From Hypholoma sublateritium FD-334 SS-4 (lineage: Eukaryota > Basidiomycota > Agaricomycetes > Agaricales > Strophariaceae), in contig KN817738.1 of assembly GCA_000827495.1 (NCBI GenBank), positions 2,926 through 28,274 on the forward strand: a stretch of 25,349 nt of DNA, written 5' to 3'. Shown piece by piece: positions 10,641 to 19,920 of this stretch. Numbering within the stretch: position 1 is the first letter of the stretch; each line of letters opens with the position of its first letter. The position numbers and the translations under genes are program-made. The notes under the pieces are model-generated. The model worked only from the letters and a program-made list of their open reading frames with translations. It made no database searches and was not told the origin of the DNA.

Positions 10641-11100
10641 TGATCCTCAGTGCATAAACTCGCGACCACCGCAGAATGCTCGACCATACCCTAGCACAGC
10701 GAGCTTAACATACCGCGAGCCTCCCCCGACGACGCTGCTGCCGCTGTATCCCCGGAACTTGACGTCGAGATCGTCGTTAATCGGCAGGATGCTGTACGCG
10801 CCCAGTCCTGGTGCTGCTGCTCCCGCGCACCGGCGAGTAGTATTCAATGAGCCTGGCAGTCGTTTCGGGTGCAGTGCTCGAACGACAAGAAGCGCAACTC
10901 GCTGCGCGTCAAGGTGCTTGATCGATGTATAATCGACATCATGATAATGGCCATCAACGCATGTGATGTCCGCTGCTGTATTCTTATCCACAATTTATCC
11001 AACGCGCCCGAGGTGTTAATATTATGAAAAATCCTAGTTTGATATCCACTCGAGAACATATCGCTCCCTCTCGGGACGCAAGACGAAGGCGAGCCGGAAC
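10641..11100. other. Mixed GC region, no gene seen
   Basis: Only short overlapping frames on both strands. The longest, at 10647-10991 on the minus strand (114 codons), has no recognisable motif. It sits between the C-rich tract and the decayed genes at 11110. Confidence 0.3.
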
Positions 11101-11109
11101 GATATCGGA

Positions 11110-11638
11110 AGGCGGTTCCGAGTCTTGCACATATCAGCGATTGCGCTACTGAACCAGCCCAAGCTCCCAGAGCAAGCGCGGGTGTATATTGTGCTCAGGC
11201 AGCCGCTGTCTGCCCATATTGGCGGTGGCGGCGCGAGCTCAAGGCTCGGGCGCGAATACGGCTCCGGGTGCGCGTGCGGGTGATGCAGAGGTCAAATGGC
11301 CTCCGGCGGATGTTCCGGTGGCTGATGGAGATATACTGAGCGATGAAGATAGGCAGGTGCTCGGTGCGGCGCTGTCGGCGGTGTATAATATTGTGAATAA
11401 CTTTCCGCCTCGGTGACCCGTACGTGCCCTCTTGCTGTTTATTCCCGAGAAAGAAGGTTGCTGACCTCTGCACGGATAGGCTTCCTTCGAGAAGAACCTC
11501 GTTCCATGCCTTGTGGAGCTGCAACGCGCGTCGGGCGATGTGCCATTACAGGTCAGCGCGCTGTGGGTAGTGCCCGAAATAAGTACGAGTCCCTGCGGCA
11601 GACGGGTCGGCGAAAGTTCATCAAAATGCCTGATCTGA
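11110..11638 (+). pseudogene. Unknown GC-rich gene fragment, frameshifted
   Basis: One plus frame reads RFRVLHISAIALLNQPKLPE then ARVYIVLRQPLSAHIGGGG. After a slip near 11230 another gives DILSDEDRQVLGAALSAVYN then IVNNFPPR, ending in TGA at 11414. A possible intron follows (GTGACC donor near 11413, branch-like GCTGAC, acceptor GGATAG at about 11480). Past it the frame reads ASFEKNLVPCLVELQRASGD then VPLQVSALWVVPEIS, to TGA at 11636-11638. The phases across the intron do not join, so at least one more indel is needed. The segments look like helical protein, but I do not recognise the family. Confidence 0.4.
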
Positions 11639-11730
11639 GCTATTTTGGGCCATTTTGAGCGATAATCGGTAAAGGGTCGTCGGCCTGCGGTCGTCTCATC
11701 ACCTTGCTGAGAGATTACCAGAAAGAGGCT

Positions 11731-12305
11731 GGATGGACGGAATGGGCGGCGGGCGACATGGGTGGGATGAGCGGGATGTTCGGCGAGGACGATGATGACA
11801 TTTCTGGCTTCTCCTTCACCTGGGGGGGACATGCCCGGCGGCATGCCGCGCCGCGCCGCGCACTGGCTTAGGGCTCGAAGACCTCGCGGCGGGTGCAGTG
11901 AAACGCCTGAAGGTTGGGCTGCGCCTGCTCGACGGGGGCACGGAGGACAAGGGGCTCGAGATCACGGTGCACCCCGGGTGGAAGAGCGGTATGAAGGTTG
12001 CAGTGCGCTTCCCGCACGCGGGGAACGAGCAGCCGGGCGGCGGCGCCGCGCAGCGCTGTCTCCACGCGCGACGGGAACGACCTCAAGGCAAGCATCAAGC
12101 TCCCGCTCATCGATTGTCGAAGACGCTTGAGCTGCTTGATGGGCGCAAGCTGCAGATTCCGGTGCCACTCGGGACGGTGAAGCCCGGCCAGACGATGACA
12201 ATCCCGGGCGAAGGTATGCCCGTGCGCAAGGACGGCCAGGTGCAGAGCAAGGGCGGCCTGATCGTCACCTGGGAGGAGGAGCCCCACCGGGTGCTCGCGG
12301 CATAG
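11731..12305 (+). pseudogene. Class II DnaJ (Sis1/DNAJB-like) fragment
   Basis: The start resembles the Gly/Phe-Met linker of a J-protein: DMGGMSGMFGEDDDDISGFS. A run of seven Gs near 11822-11828 shifts the frame before MPGGMPRRA. The client-binding C-terminal domain follows: AVKRLKVGLRLLDGGTEDKG, then HPGWKSGMKV, RFPHAGNEQPGG, another shift (TRDGNDLKASIKLPL in another frame near 12070), and finally KTLELLDGRKLQIPVPLGTV and MTIPGEGMPVRKDGQ. It stops at 12305 just after IVTWEEEP, a little short of the usual end. The J-domain (HPD motif) is absent and no start codon is evident. The full protein is an Hsp70 co-chaperone; this copy is a truncated pseudogene with at least three indels. It shows no introns, but the sample is too short to call it a retrocopy. 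Confidence 0.85.
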
Positions 12306-12722
12306 GCACGCCTTCTCATGCATTGACATTGTACCATGATTCCACGATTCTGCCATTCTCTCCTCCCATTTTCTCGCTTTCTGCTATCATATCGACGACA
12401 GAGATACCCATTTAACTGTAATGTATCGACGCACACTGTATTGCTATTATGCACACACATGTTAATTTACATGGCCTACTGCAATTTATTGTCTTTTGAC
12501 AGACCTATCTGACATTTGCAATCTACGGTGTATGTATACAATTATTTTTGAAGAAGTGCCGTCTATCCGACAAGTATGCTAGAAACTATTGAGGAGCTCC
12601 CATCATACGATTCCCGAATGTCCCAAGAATAATATTGTATCAGTTCCTCATTGAGCATTGAAGCAGGTGCATAGAGGACAAGAAAGTCTATTATCGCGGC
12701 GAAGGAGTAAGGTCACGAAGAG
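12306..12722. other. Intergenic, nothing recognised
   Basis: AT-rich sequence between the DnaJ fragment and the 3' end of the minus-strand gene at 12723. No long frame or repeat is seen. It probably carries the 3' untranslated region of the DUF7918-like gene at its right side. Confidence 0.4.
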
Positions 12723-13891
12723 CTATATTGTCAGGTCAATGACCTCCCCGGGCACGAAGTTTGCCTCTGCTTTTACTTTTTTCTTCGGAAGCCCGTTGTT
12801 TTGCTTTGCACGCTTCCTATTACGCACGGATTCCAGCTGGGCCTAGAGAGACCGACCGTCAGTTGGGGTCTTGTCCCCACATACTTGTACGGAAGTGAAG
12901 ATGGTATACGCACAAGTAACTCCCTTTCCTTTTCGTCGTCGGAATTGACATTTATTATCCCTTCTCCCTTCACCATGGCTGTTACGTCGTTTGCTTTGTC
13001 CTCCGACTGAGACCCTATACGCGGCGCTATTTCGTTGGCCTGGAGGACATCTGTCGTCGTTGTGGTCAAATTCAGTATCCTTGGGGGTCATAGGACCGAC
13101 TAACCGAGCGGCCGGTATCTGAAAAGGAAGGTAACTGGCTTGCCCTGCACCTCGTATTGACAACAAGTACGCTTAACTGCAGCCTGTTCAGCCGGACCGT
13201 ACCTACAGAAGGTTTAGTGTTATAGTATTATCCTATGGAATTTTCCCTGCTCACTTGACTCGGTGTGACAGCCCTGTTTTCAATCGCTCGTGCACTTTCC
13301 CCAAGTTTTCAATGTCGTGCTCACGACCTTCAGGTAAGAATTCGCCACGCTTTCCTCGCGTCATAACAACCCTAATATAACCAATATTACGCAAGGGGGG
13401 ATTTTCGAGACATGAATCATCGTCTGCAGGTAGTTAATGCATTCACAAGCCGACCTGACGCCCAGAGATAAAAAGTGCTCTCACCGGTTATGTCCAGCGC
13501 CGCAAAATTCAAGTTTCTGGTTTCATAATCAGAAATCCAGATCGTCGAAATCGTCCGCGTGCTTGTTACCATCTTGTGGAATACAGAGTTCACCACTGCG
13601 TGTCCGTCCAGATATACCATTGCTCGGTAGTCGCTGTCGTCTTGCTCTTTTCTGATGTGGATAGAGAATGACTACCGCCCACATGATTGAGAAGGTTAAG
13701 CTAGTTGCCGTGCTCTACAGAACTGGAGGGCGTACTTTATTTGCCGTAGACGCAATCCAGCATCTCGCATTTGGCCCTGCCACCGCATCTCCCTCCTGGT
13801 ACTGCACAGCGTACTGGGCGCATGGCACGCCGTCCACAGAAATCCACGCTGAAAATCCGTCGCCACTTAACATATCATTGGAGGTTTCCAT
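12723..13891 (-). CDS. DUF7918-like protein, six exons, 287 aa, intact
   Basis: This gene shows up only after splicing. Proposed exons (minus order): 13891-13719, 13651-13485, 13423-13255, 13202-13105, 13050-12914 and 12842-12723. They sum to 864 bp and join in frame to a TAG stop. The introns are 67, 61, 52, 54 and 71 bp, all GT-AG; several carry CTGAC-like branch sites. The N-terminus METSNDMLSGDGFSAWISVD then AQYAVQYQEG resembles fungal DUF7918 proteins. The middle has YIRVVMTRGKRGEFLPEGRE and VTFLFRYRPLDVLQANEIAP, also family-like. The C-terminus has a charged helix (KERELLAQLESVRNRKRAKQ), a basic KKKVK patch and ends GEVIDLTI, a SUMO-interaction-like motif. I infer a nuclear protein of unknown function. 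The exon 1 donor is the least certain: GTACGC at 13735 is an alternative but breaks the phase. Confidence 0.85.
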
Positions 13892-14280
13892 GCTTATGAA
13901 ATTGGCTTGAGCGATGTTCTGAAGTCGGCGGAGAGTTGCAGAAAATGTTGCATAAGAGCGTGCTGAGCGGTGGAAGACTACCGTGAGAAATTTACCGGGT
14001 ATAGTCTCCAATCGGGTATGCCGACGTGCCGCGCGCACGTGGCCTTGGAGCATGCGCGTGGCGCGCCTCCGCCTTGCCCTCATGGCTCCGGGGGCGCCGC
14101 GACCGTGTTTGCAGCTCTGGGGGCAGCGGGAGTGAATGCAATTCACCCAGCACTTTCGTCGCAACACGTGCCCCCGGAGATCGCCGCAACGGCCCGCTCA
14201 CGCCCCGGCTGGCCTTTACCTTTGAAGATCAGTGCCCTTGCGCACGGGAAAAGATGTTAAGATTCTGAAGTCACTACTGC
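13892..14280. other. Upstream region of the DUF7918-like gene, GC-rich
   Basis: GC-rich sequence immediately 5' of the minus-strand gene. Overlapping Arg/Ala-rich frames occur on both strands (for example 13970-14260 and 13992-14201) and look compositional. The promoter of the DUF7918-like gene should lie here, but no clear TATA or CCAAT element is evident. Confidence 0.35.
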
Positions 14281-14681
14281 ACTAGTAAACACTTGAAATT
14301 CAATTCAATTGTAGTGTAACTCTTGGTCTGAATGGAAAATTTATGAATTTATTTATTTATTTATACCTGGACGTGTGATTCAAGTTATTTCCGCGGAATC
14401 ACGCTGTGAGACTGTTGATCGAAGTTGGATCGAGGCTACGTAAGGCCTAATTCACTCAGCCAATGGTACCATATATCCCAATTCACACTGTGAAAAGATT
14501 CGGTACTAGATAAAATTACTTTTGGGTACCACTTTTTAATGTCTTCGGTAGGGAAAAACATCATGTTGGGTATTTTATAACAATACCTATGGGTGTCAAT
14601 TATCGTTGGTTAATGCATGAAATTTAGTTACTTCGAGTAGTGAAAAAAAAATACCAAGCAACCTGAAGTCAAGTAAAAAAT
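14281..14681. other. AT-rich non-coding stretch
   Basis: AT-rich DNA with TTTA repeats (TTATTTATTTATTTATA near 14350) and several GGTA/TACC words. No gene is seen. It leads into the 22-bp tandem array at 14682. Confidence 0.4.
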
Positions 14682-14900
14682 GCTACCCAAAACAGCAGAG
14701 AAGTGTACCCCAAATCATGAAAACAGCTACCCCAAACGGCATAAGATGCTACCCCAAACAGCATAAAATGCTACCAACTAGGATGAGATACTACCTAAGC
14801 AATAAAAGCTGCTACCAGAAACAGCGTAAAACGTTACAAAGAACAGCGTAAAATGATGCAAAAAATAGCGTAAAATGATGCGAAGAACAGCAAATAATGT
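14682..14900 (+). repeat. Degenerate 22-bp tandem repeat, about 10 copies
   Basis: The unit is close to GCTACCCCAAACAGCATAAA followed by AT. Copies start at about 14682, 14705, 14726, 14748, 14770, 14791, 14811, 14833, 14855 and 14877, with lengths of 20-23 bases. The best-conserved copies are at 14726 and 14748; later ones drift to GATGCAAAAAATAGCGTAAA. No spacers are present, so it is not CRISPR-like. Confidence 0.85.
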
Positions 14901-14934
14901 TGTCAAAGGACACCAAAAGGTAATATTTACTGTT

Positions 14935-15037
14935 GGTAATAGGTAGGTAATTATTCTACCCGGAAGGTAGTCAATTGTGATACCCAGGAAGTAATCAATT
15001 GCAATACCCAGGAGGTAGTCGATTCAGTAACCTAGCG
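14935..15037 (+). repeat. Second short tandem array, about 24-bp unit
   Basis: Three to four units of GGTAGTCAATTGTGATACCC-type sequence followed by AGGA, each bounded by GGTA/TACC. It lies just beyond the 22-bp array and may belong to the same decayed element. Confidence 0.6.
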
Positions 15038-15131
15038 GAATATACATATTCTGATATTTGCAATACCGCAGCTTTCAAATGGACAAATACAATATGGCTG
15101 AATTTATTAAGTTGGTAATATAATCTGACAA

Positions 15132-15232
15132 TTACTCAGACATGGAATCTACTTCGGCCATCGGGACATATGCCTTGTTCTGTTGACGACTCGAGCGTCT
15201 GACTGGCAAGGATGGCGCTGGCTGCAAGGAAC
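15132..15232 (-). pseudogene. 3' coding end of a minus-strand gene, cut off by a MITE
   Basis: A minus frame immediately left of the MITE reads SSLQPAPSLPVRRSSRQQNK and ends VPMAEVDSMSE at TAA (15132-15134). On the other side of the element (15805-15895, minus) the frame SAAVEITPIQKPRATAAAKK then KNTG leads up to the insertion. Ignoring the element and one TA copy makes the two run on in frame (KNTG then SSLQ). The tail is basic and disordered, and the family is unknown. With the insertion present, the upstream frame ends in a TAG four codons after KNTG. Confidence 0.5.
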
Positions 15233-15234
15233 TA

Positions 15235-15804
15235 CAGTACACTAGCTCATAGTGCATAACATCATGATGCATAATTTTCATAATGCATCGGATTTGGGAG
15301 GGAACCAACTTGGGAGGCGGGGATTATGCATTATTTTGTACTGTTGCATAATGCATAGCCCTAGCAGGGCATTTATGCATTATTGCAGGGAGATTTCTGC
15401 TTGATTCAGCCTGAATTTTGATCCATATAAGGGTCAAACTGTTCAATATGAATCGATCTTTAGTCGACACATTGAATATTGCTTGTTTTTCTTTCCTCAG
15501 GCCTATAATATTGTTCATCCCAGTTGAATTCTCATTATAATGCTGCATGCATGTGTAAACCCCGCATAACTACTGGTCTCATCATATCTTGAAGCAGATT
15601 CACAAGTATAGGTCCATCTACATTGTGAGCAAGCGCAGAGAGCAAAGCAAACGAGGATTGATAGCTTTTTTCGTGAGCAGTTGTAGCCGCACATTATCTG
15701 ATGTCACGTAATCACATAATGTGACATATTTCATTTTGCATAAATCTAATAATGCATAACTAAATTGGGGGGACCGAGGCTATGCATTATGAGCTAGTGT
15801 ACTG
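15235..15804. mobile_element. TA-flanked MITE, 570 bp (Tc1/mariner-like ends)
   Basis: The inverted ends CAGTACACTAGCTCATARTG then CATA (24 bp, one mismatch) are flanked by TA at 15233-15234 and 15805-15806. A TA duplication and CAGT-starting ends are typical of the Tc1/mariner group, including fungal Fot1/pogo types. No transposase is encoded, so it is non-autonomous. The word TGCATWA or its complement recurs at least eight times, mostly near the two ends. Confidence 0.8.
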
Positions 15805-16434
15805 TACCTGTATTCTTCTTCTTGGCAGCGGCTGTGGCCCTTGGCTTCTGAATGGGAGTTATTTCGACAGCCGCGCTTTGTGAAAGTGAAGGATTTCCCC
15901 GATATCACAGAAATAAGTCTCGGTAAAGTGCATTTCAATACACATACATTTGGAGCGGGTAGCCTTGCGAGAAGCTGCGCTTCAGATGGCAGAGGAGTGG
16001 TCATGATGACCAAGAGGTTGGCTTGCAAAGGCAGAGGAGGCATACTGGGACTCCTCAGCCTTGCTATTGGAGCTCTTGCGTAAGACGAAGGGGGCGGCAT
16101 TCGGTTGCTCTTTGCCGGCTTTGACATTAGAGCTGTGACTGAGAAGGTGGTGGAGGCCGACTGGTTGTTGTGGACTTCGCCGAAGGCTTTGTTGTCGGAG
16201 CCATCGGCTGTGATAACGCTGGCGGAGACAACTGTGGCTCTTGAATCGTGTGCTGCTAAAAGAACGGATCCCCATCTCCTGAAGAGAGAGCAGAACATAG
16301 CCCACACAACGATATATATATGCCATGCTCACCTGACAGCTGTGCTCTAGCCCACGTATGCCGCCTGCCTCGTCACCCTCTCTGTATGCACCCCACATAC
16401 GCTGCGTATCAGGCCCGCGGCGTCGCCTAGACAT
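15805..16434 (-). pseudogene. Upstream part of the MITE-split gene, reading frame uncertain
   Basis: From a possible ATG at 16434 (MSRRRRGPDTQRMWGAYREG) the minus strand runs to a clean intron at 16279-16332 (54 bp, GTGAGC to CTCTTCAG). Beyond it three frames each show protein-like Pro/Ser/Lys stretches: QEPQLSPPALSQPMAPTTKP in one, GKEQPNAAPFVLRKSSNSKA in another. Near 15890-15935 there is a GTATGT donor and a CACAAAG acceptor candidate leading to the exon that ends at the MITE. The frame changes suggest indels or extra introns. It is probably a disordered-protein gene, now damaged. Confidence 0.35.
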
Positions 16435-16730
16435 GACCGCCTTGTTGTCAGGTACATGCTTAGCCCCACTTCATTGTCGTGGTCGTCCACTGCCACTGAT
16501 AAGCCATGCCAGCGCAAAGCAGCTCGTGGGTGCTCGTGTCGGTCTTCTCGGGGCGCACTGAGGTGCATGTTGAGAGGCTTGCTGTCGGGCAAGACACAAA
16601 TCACAAAACACACAACCACTGTGGAGCGAGATTCTGTTGCAAGTTGACAGATGATGATCATATCTCCATCATATCACGATCATGTTGTGTACATCGGACA
16701 TCATTGATACCAGGCTATTTAGGTACTTAT
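16435..16730. other. No clear gene
   Basis: Open frames on both strands of about 60-100 codons without recognisable motifs. The minus frame 16347-16661 may be 5' sequence of the gene at 15805-16434, but nothing shows a splice between them. Confidence 0.3.
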
Positions 16731-17066
16731 NGTTAGTCAGACGACCTCNTAAGTAGTATATATAGTATGTTCCAGTTGTAGTAGATACCCAACTGGAAAT
16801 ACCACAGTATTCCCTGGTCTATCCTCGACCACTTGGTCTGCTAGCTGCTCGAAGTGACCCTAACAGGTTGGCACCATATTCTCCAGTTTTGTCAGATTCT
16901 ATCCCTAGATCGAGCAACGCTCTTCCTAGTACTATAAAATCTAATGTGTGCTCTGCCCCGTAGTAGCTAGCTAATGTAACTTTATGTCTTTCTCTTCAAC
17001 AATACCCTGCGGTTCGTTGTAAGGTAAGGGGAATTATTCAATACTAATCAATCAATTCAATCTANC
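16731..17066 (+). mobile_element. Possible solo LTR (Copia-like)
   Basis: It starts [N]GTTAGTCAGACG, has a TATA-like TATATATAG at 16757-16765, and ends in CAATCAATTCAATCTAN. This arrangement resembles short fungal Copia LTRs (TGTTA ... TTCAATCTAACA). The N at each putative end prevents confirming TG...CA, and no five-base target duplication is visible. No internal gag-pol is present nearby. Confidence 0.3.
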
Positions 17067-18320
17067 TTTCTTAGACTAGAGTAAAGAGAGATACAAGAGT
17101 TTATGTTTTGAGGGTTTTGTGCAGGGAGCTTCGTCGAGACTCAGCAATCCGCTTATTTTAAAATCAATCCTACATCTGATCGTCGAGCTAGCTCGTTGTG
17201 TTTCCATGTTTTATGGTGTATGCACACTTCACTGTCTCCCACTCTGCAGCTAGCTAAGTTCTATTTGCCAAATCTCGCATTCAAAAACTTTTAACTGGTT
17301 CCTAGCTCCTTGTTTTGCCACCAATCATCACTTCACACATTCCTAGCTCATACCGCCTATTATCCAGTCCTACCCAATCCTTTCCAGTCCAATCCAGTCT
17401 GCCAATAATAGAGTCCCAGGCACTCTCCAGTCCAATATAAGCCCCAGGTGCTTTCCNTTCCAATTCCAATCCCTGATCAGGCCCCAGGCGCCGTTCCGTT
17501 TAATTTCCCAGTCTAGTTCTGTGAAGACAACTTATTTCTTATTTGTCCCTCTAGCTTGCGCCCGACAGATCGTTGTGGTTCAAGTTTAAGTTCTGAAACG
17601 GTTGCTTCCCTATTCCAAACTCCTAGCTAAGGTTTATATACTGTACAGAGTGTCTAGCTACAAAACGAAACAGAAACAAGACAAAATACNTATCTACAGT
17701 CCGTTCTAGACCTTGAACATGAGGCAAATGATCTGCGTCAACTGATTTGGTAACTCTTTCTGTTCCTAGCTGTTTCCGTTCACGGTCCGTGTAGACCTTC
17801 TGACCAGGTACCGCATGCTAGCTTCGTTCCCCTATGCCCTAGGTCTTTGTGTTTATTCGGACCTTTGTTCTGCGAGCTAGCTGCCTGTGCGTGCGTCATT
17901 ACCGAGCTAGCTGGTGCCTTTCTAGAAATGGCATCAAACACATCGTGTATATTGATCGTGCGTGATGCATGTCATGTGCCTTCATTGCATAGGCCTTCGT
18001 ACATGTTCATACGGCCTATCGAAGCTAGCTAGCCCCTGTATTATCAAGCTAGCTAGGGTATAGATTCCAATACAGCCCCTTTGATATATTTGTGTGAGCT
18101 AGCAGGACTCCATTTGGGTAGTCTCGACCACCAATACCCGTTCTGAGTTTTACTNTCTCTGAGTTTATTAACTGNGTACATATCTGCACNAGTCAATTGC
18201 TGTCTGTCACAGTCTCTGAGTAGGTGCTTATGTCTCTGTTATTTCACTGGAGCTAGCTAGGTCGGGTACCTCCTAGCTCCCCTTGTCTACATAGTGGAGT
18301 ANAGCTAAAATCAAAAATCT
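17067..18320. other. AGCTAGCT-rich non-coding tract with ambiguous bases
   Basis: No gene is seen. The palindromic words CTAGCT/AGCTAG occur more than fifteen times (for example near 17185, 17640, 17878, 17906, 18023, 18048 and 18252). Around 17360-17510 there are repeated CCAGTCCAAT and CCCCAGGYGC words. Six to seven single Ns fall here. It looks like the body of a multi-copy element whose consensus is uncertain. Confidence 0.45.
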
Positions 18321-18627
18321 AGCGGATTTACACGCATAGACTGATTGCAGCCTTATCAGCGTGCTGCAGAAAGGTAGTCAAATTCTCGCTGTCCAGCTTA
18401 TACCTGAGGCATCAGCACATTCTGCACAAAGAAGTCACAAAGGATCCCAGTGAGCAACAGCAGATTCGCACAACTAACGCAGAGTCAAAGTTGATTATTA
18501 CTGAAGCTCTCCAATGAACGACACGCAGTCAAGTTGGTCGGAGCAGTGGACGACGCAAAGTCAAGCCCTTGGATCTTACTGTGCAGTCAGTTAGTCTGTA
18601 ATCGAGGATAATGATGAAGACATTACA
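18321..18627. other. No gene seen
   Basis: A unique-looking stretch with only short frames and no terminal repeats recognised. Confidence 0.3.
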
Positions 18628-18717
18628 GAGCGGAAGAGGAGAGGGGAAGAGGGATGCAAGGACGGAGGGATGTGGAAGGAAAGAAGGAAGGACGGAGAGA
18701 TGCAGAGGGACGCACAT
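18628..18717 (+). repeat. Purine-rich GGAAG/GGAGRGATG low-complexity tract
   Basis: About 90 bases, almost entirely A and G on the plus strand, with repeated GGACGGAGRGATG and GGAAGG units. The frames across it simply translate the repeat. Confidence 0.7.
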
Positions 18718-18938
18718 TGTGCTCTCGGAAATCGTGAGAAATAGGTCATGTGATTCTCAAAGTTGTCAACCCAAAGTCCATTCACTAACTTGGCGCTTGT
18801 CCTTCAAGCTCGCTGTGAGCTCGCTTCTACTAGTATTCTTAAGTTCGCCACACCAAGGGGCACTCAAGTAAATAATCCCCTACACAATGTCCCTTTTGTC
18901 GCTTTGGTAAGTGTAACTTCTGTATGCCCCAACTACAG

Positions 18939-19293
18939 CTACAGCAGGCACCCCTCCTTTTCGCTATCCTTTTCTGTCACCAGCACAGCCGGCGTGTTGC
19001 CAATGTGCATGAGCAGCACGAAAAGTTTCAGCCGGAGTGCCACCCCATGGGCGTGCGACATATGCTCATCCACCTCTTGCTTTCCATTGAAGGAGCCGAT
19101 ACATCATACTGATCCCGACGTCTTTGGAGGGAGTGGAGGAGGACAGCAGGGAGTGTGAGCATCCTGGTGGTGCGGTATTCAATGCTAGGTCAAGTGGCAA
19201 ATAGTTGAAGAGCGCGGCGTCGATGGAGAGCATGAGTGGCGGGATTGTTGGCTGGTCCGGCGACGACGTGACAACGATAAGGGAATTGTGCAT
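18939..19293 (-). pseudogene. Possible coding remnant, unknown
   Basis: Two minus frames read like protein: LMLSIDAALFNYLPLDLALN followed by STPSKDVGISMMY (19293 to about 19075), and FNGKQEVDEHMSHAHGVALR followed by LKLFVLLMHIGNTPAVLVTE (about 19100 to TAG at 18939-18941). They overlap in different frames near 19080-19110, as expected for an indel or a missed splice. No family is recognised. A plus frame (18763-19158) overlaps it and cannot be excluded. Confidence 0.25.
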
Positions 19294-19299
19294 ATCTTC

Positions 19300-19920
19300 A
19301 TAATAGCAGGTGCAATTGGGGTCGAGAGTACATATCTATACTACGTTGGAACTCGTGTATGCATTATTTGTGAATACACATATCATTCTAATGTTTGAGC
19401 TTGTGCAAATTGTTTTGGGGCTGCGGATGAGAGTTTGCCTACCAGCCACCATTACATAGCTACTTTTCTCTTGCTATCTTTTATTACCTTTAGAAAGCAT
19501 TGATTTTTAATGTCTCCAAAGGACTATTATATATTGTTTTGTGGGGTACTTCTATATTATTACCTTGCGAGCTCAGAGATTTATCACTTTTCGAGTGCAT
19601 ATCTTTGACACCCAAGGGGAATAAATTTCATGACTTTTCAGTAGAAAGATTCACTACCTGGGACGGGTATCAATCTTTCTTACCTGCAGACACTGCTATA
19701 TACTACTTTATCCAGGTAATTTTAAAAATTACTTCTGGTTGTGATATTTGTTGTCATTTTTTGTATTATAAAAAATTACTTCAAAGGTAATATTAATCCA
19801 CGCTACGAAAAGTAGCATAATCTATTGTACGATAAAATATGCTACCTTTGTCAAAATATTACTACCTAAGCAGTAATATCTACTACCCTTTCTTTTCACA
19901 GTGTTCACTGGAGTGAGTCT
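19300..19920. other. AT-rich stretch with GTAGC/GCTAC words
   Basis: No supported gene. The section 19720-19900 has many TACC/GGTA and GTAGCAT/ATGCTAC pairs and the word ACTACCTAAGCARTAA, also found in the array at 14780-14800. This may be a relative of the AT-rich element near 14300-15060. Confidence 0.35.

Noticed and set aside
11239..11844. 201-codon minus ORF
   Set aside because: Antisense to the recognisable DnaJ linker and to the unknown gene fragment; no motif of its own.
13715..14167. 150-codon minus ORF starting upstream of the DUF7918-like gene
   Set aside because: Only the last third is real (exon 1, from 13891). The first part is Arg-rich translation of the upstream GC-rich region.
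14682..14900. CRISPR-like array
   Set aside because: Units are contiguous with no unique spacers, and the context is a eukaryotic genome.
15780..16307. 175-codon minus ORF as the true frame of the MITE-split gene
   Set aside because: It runs into the MITE end and does not use the frame that joins to the coding tail at 15132-15232. It may contain part of a real exon but not the whole.
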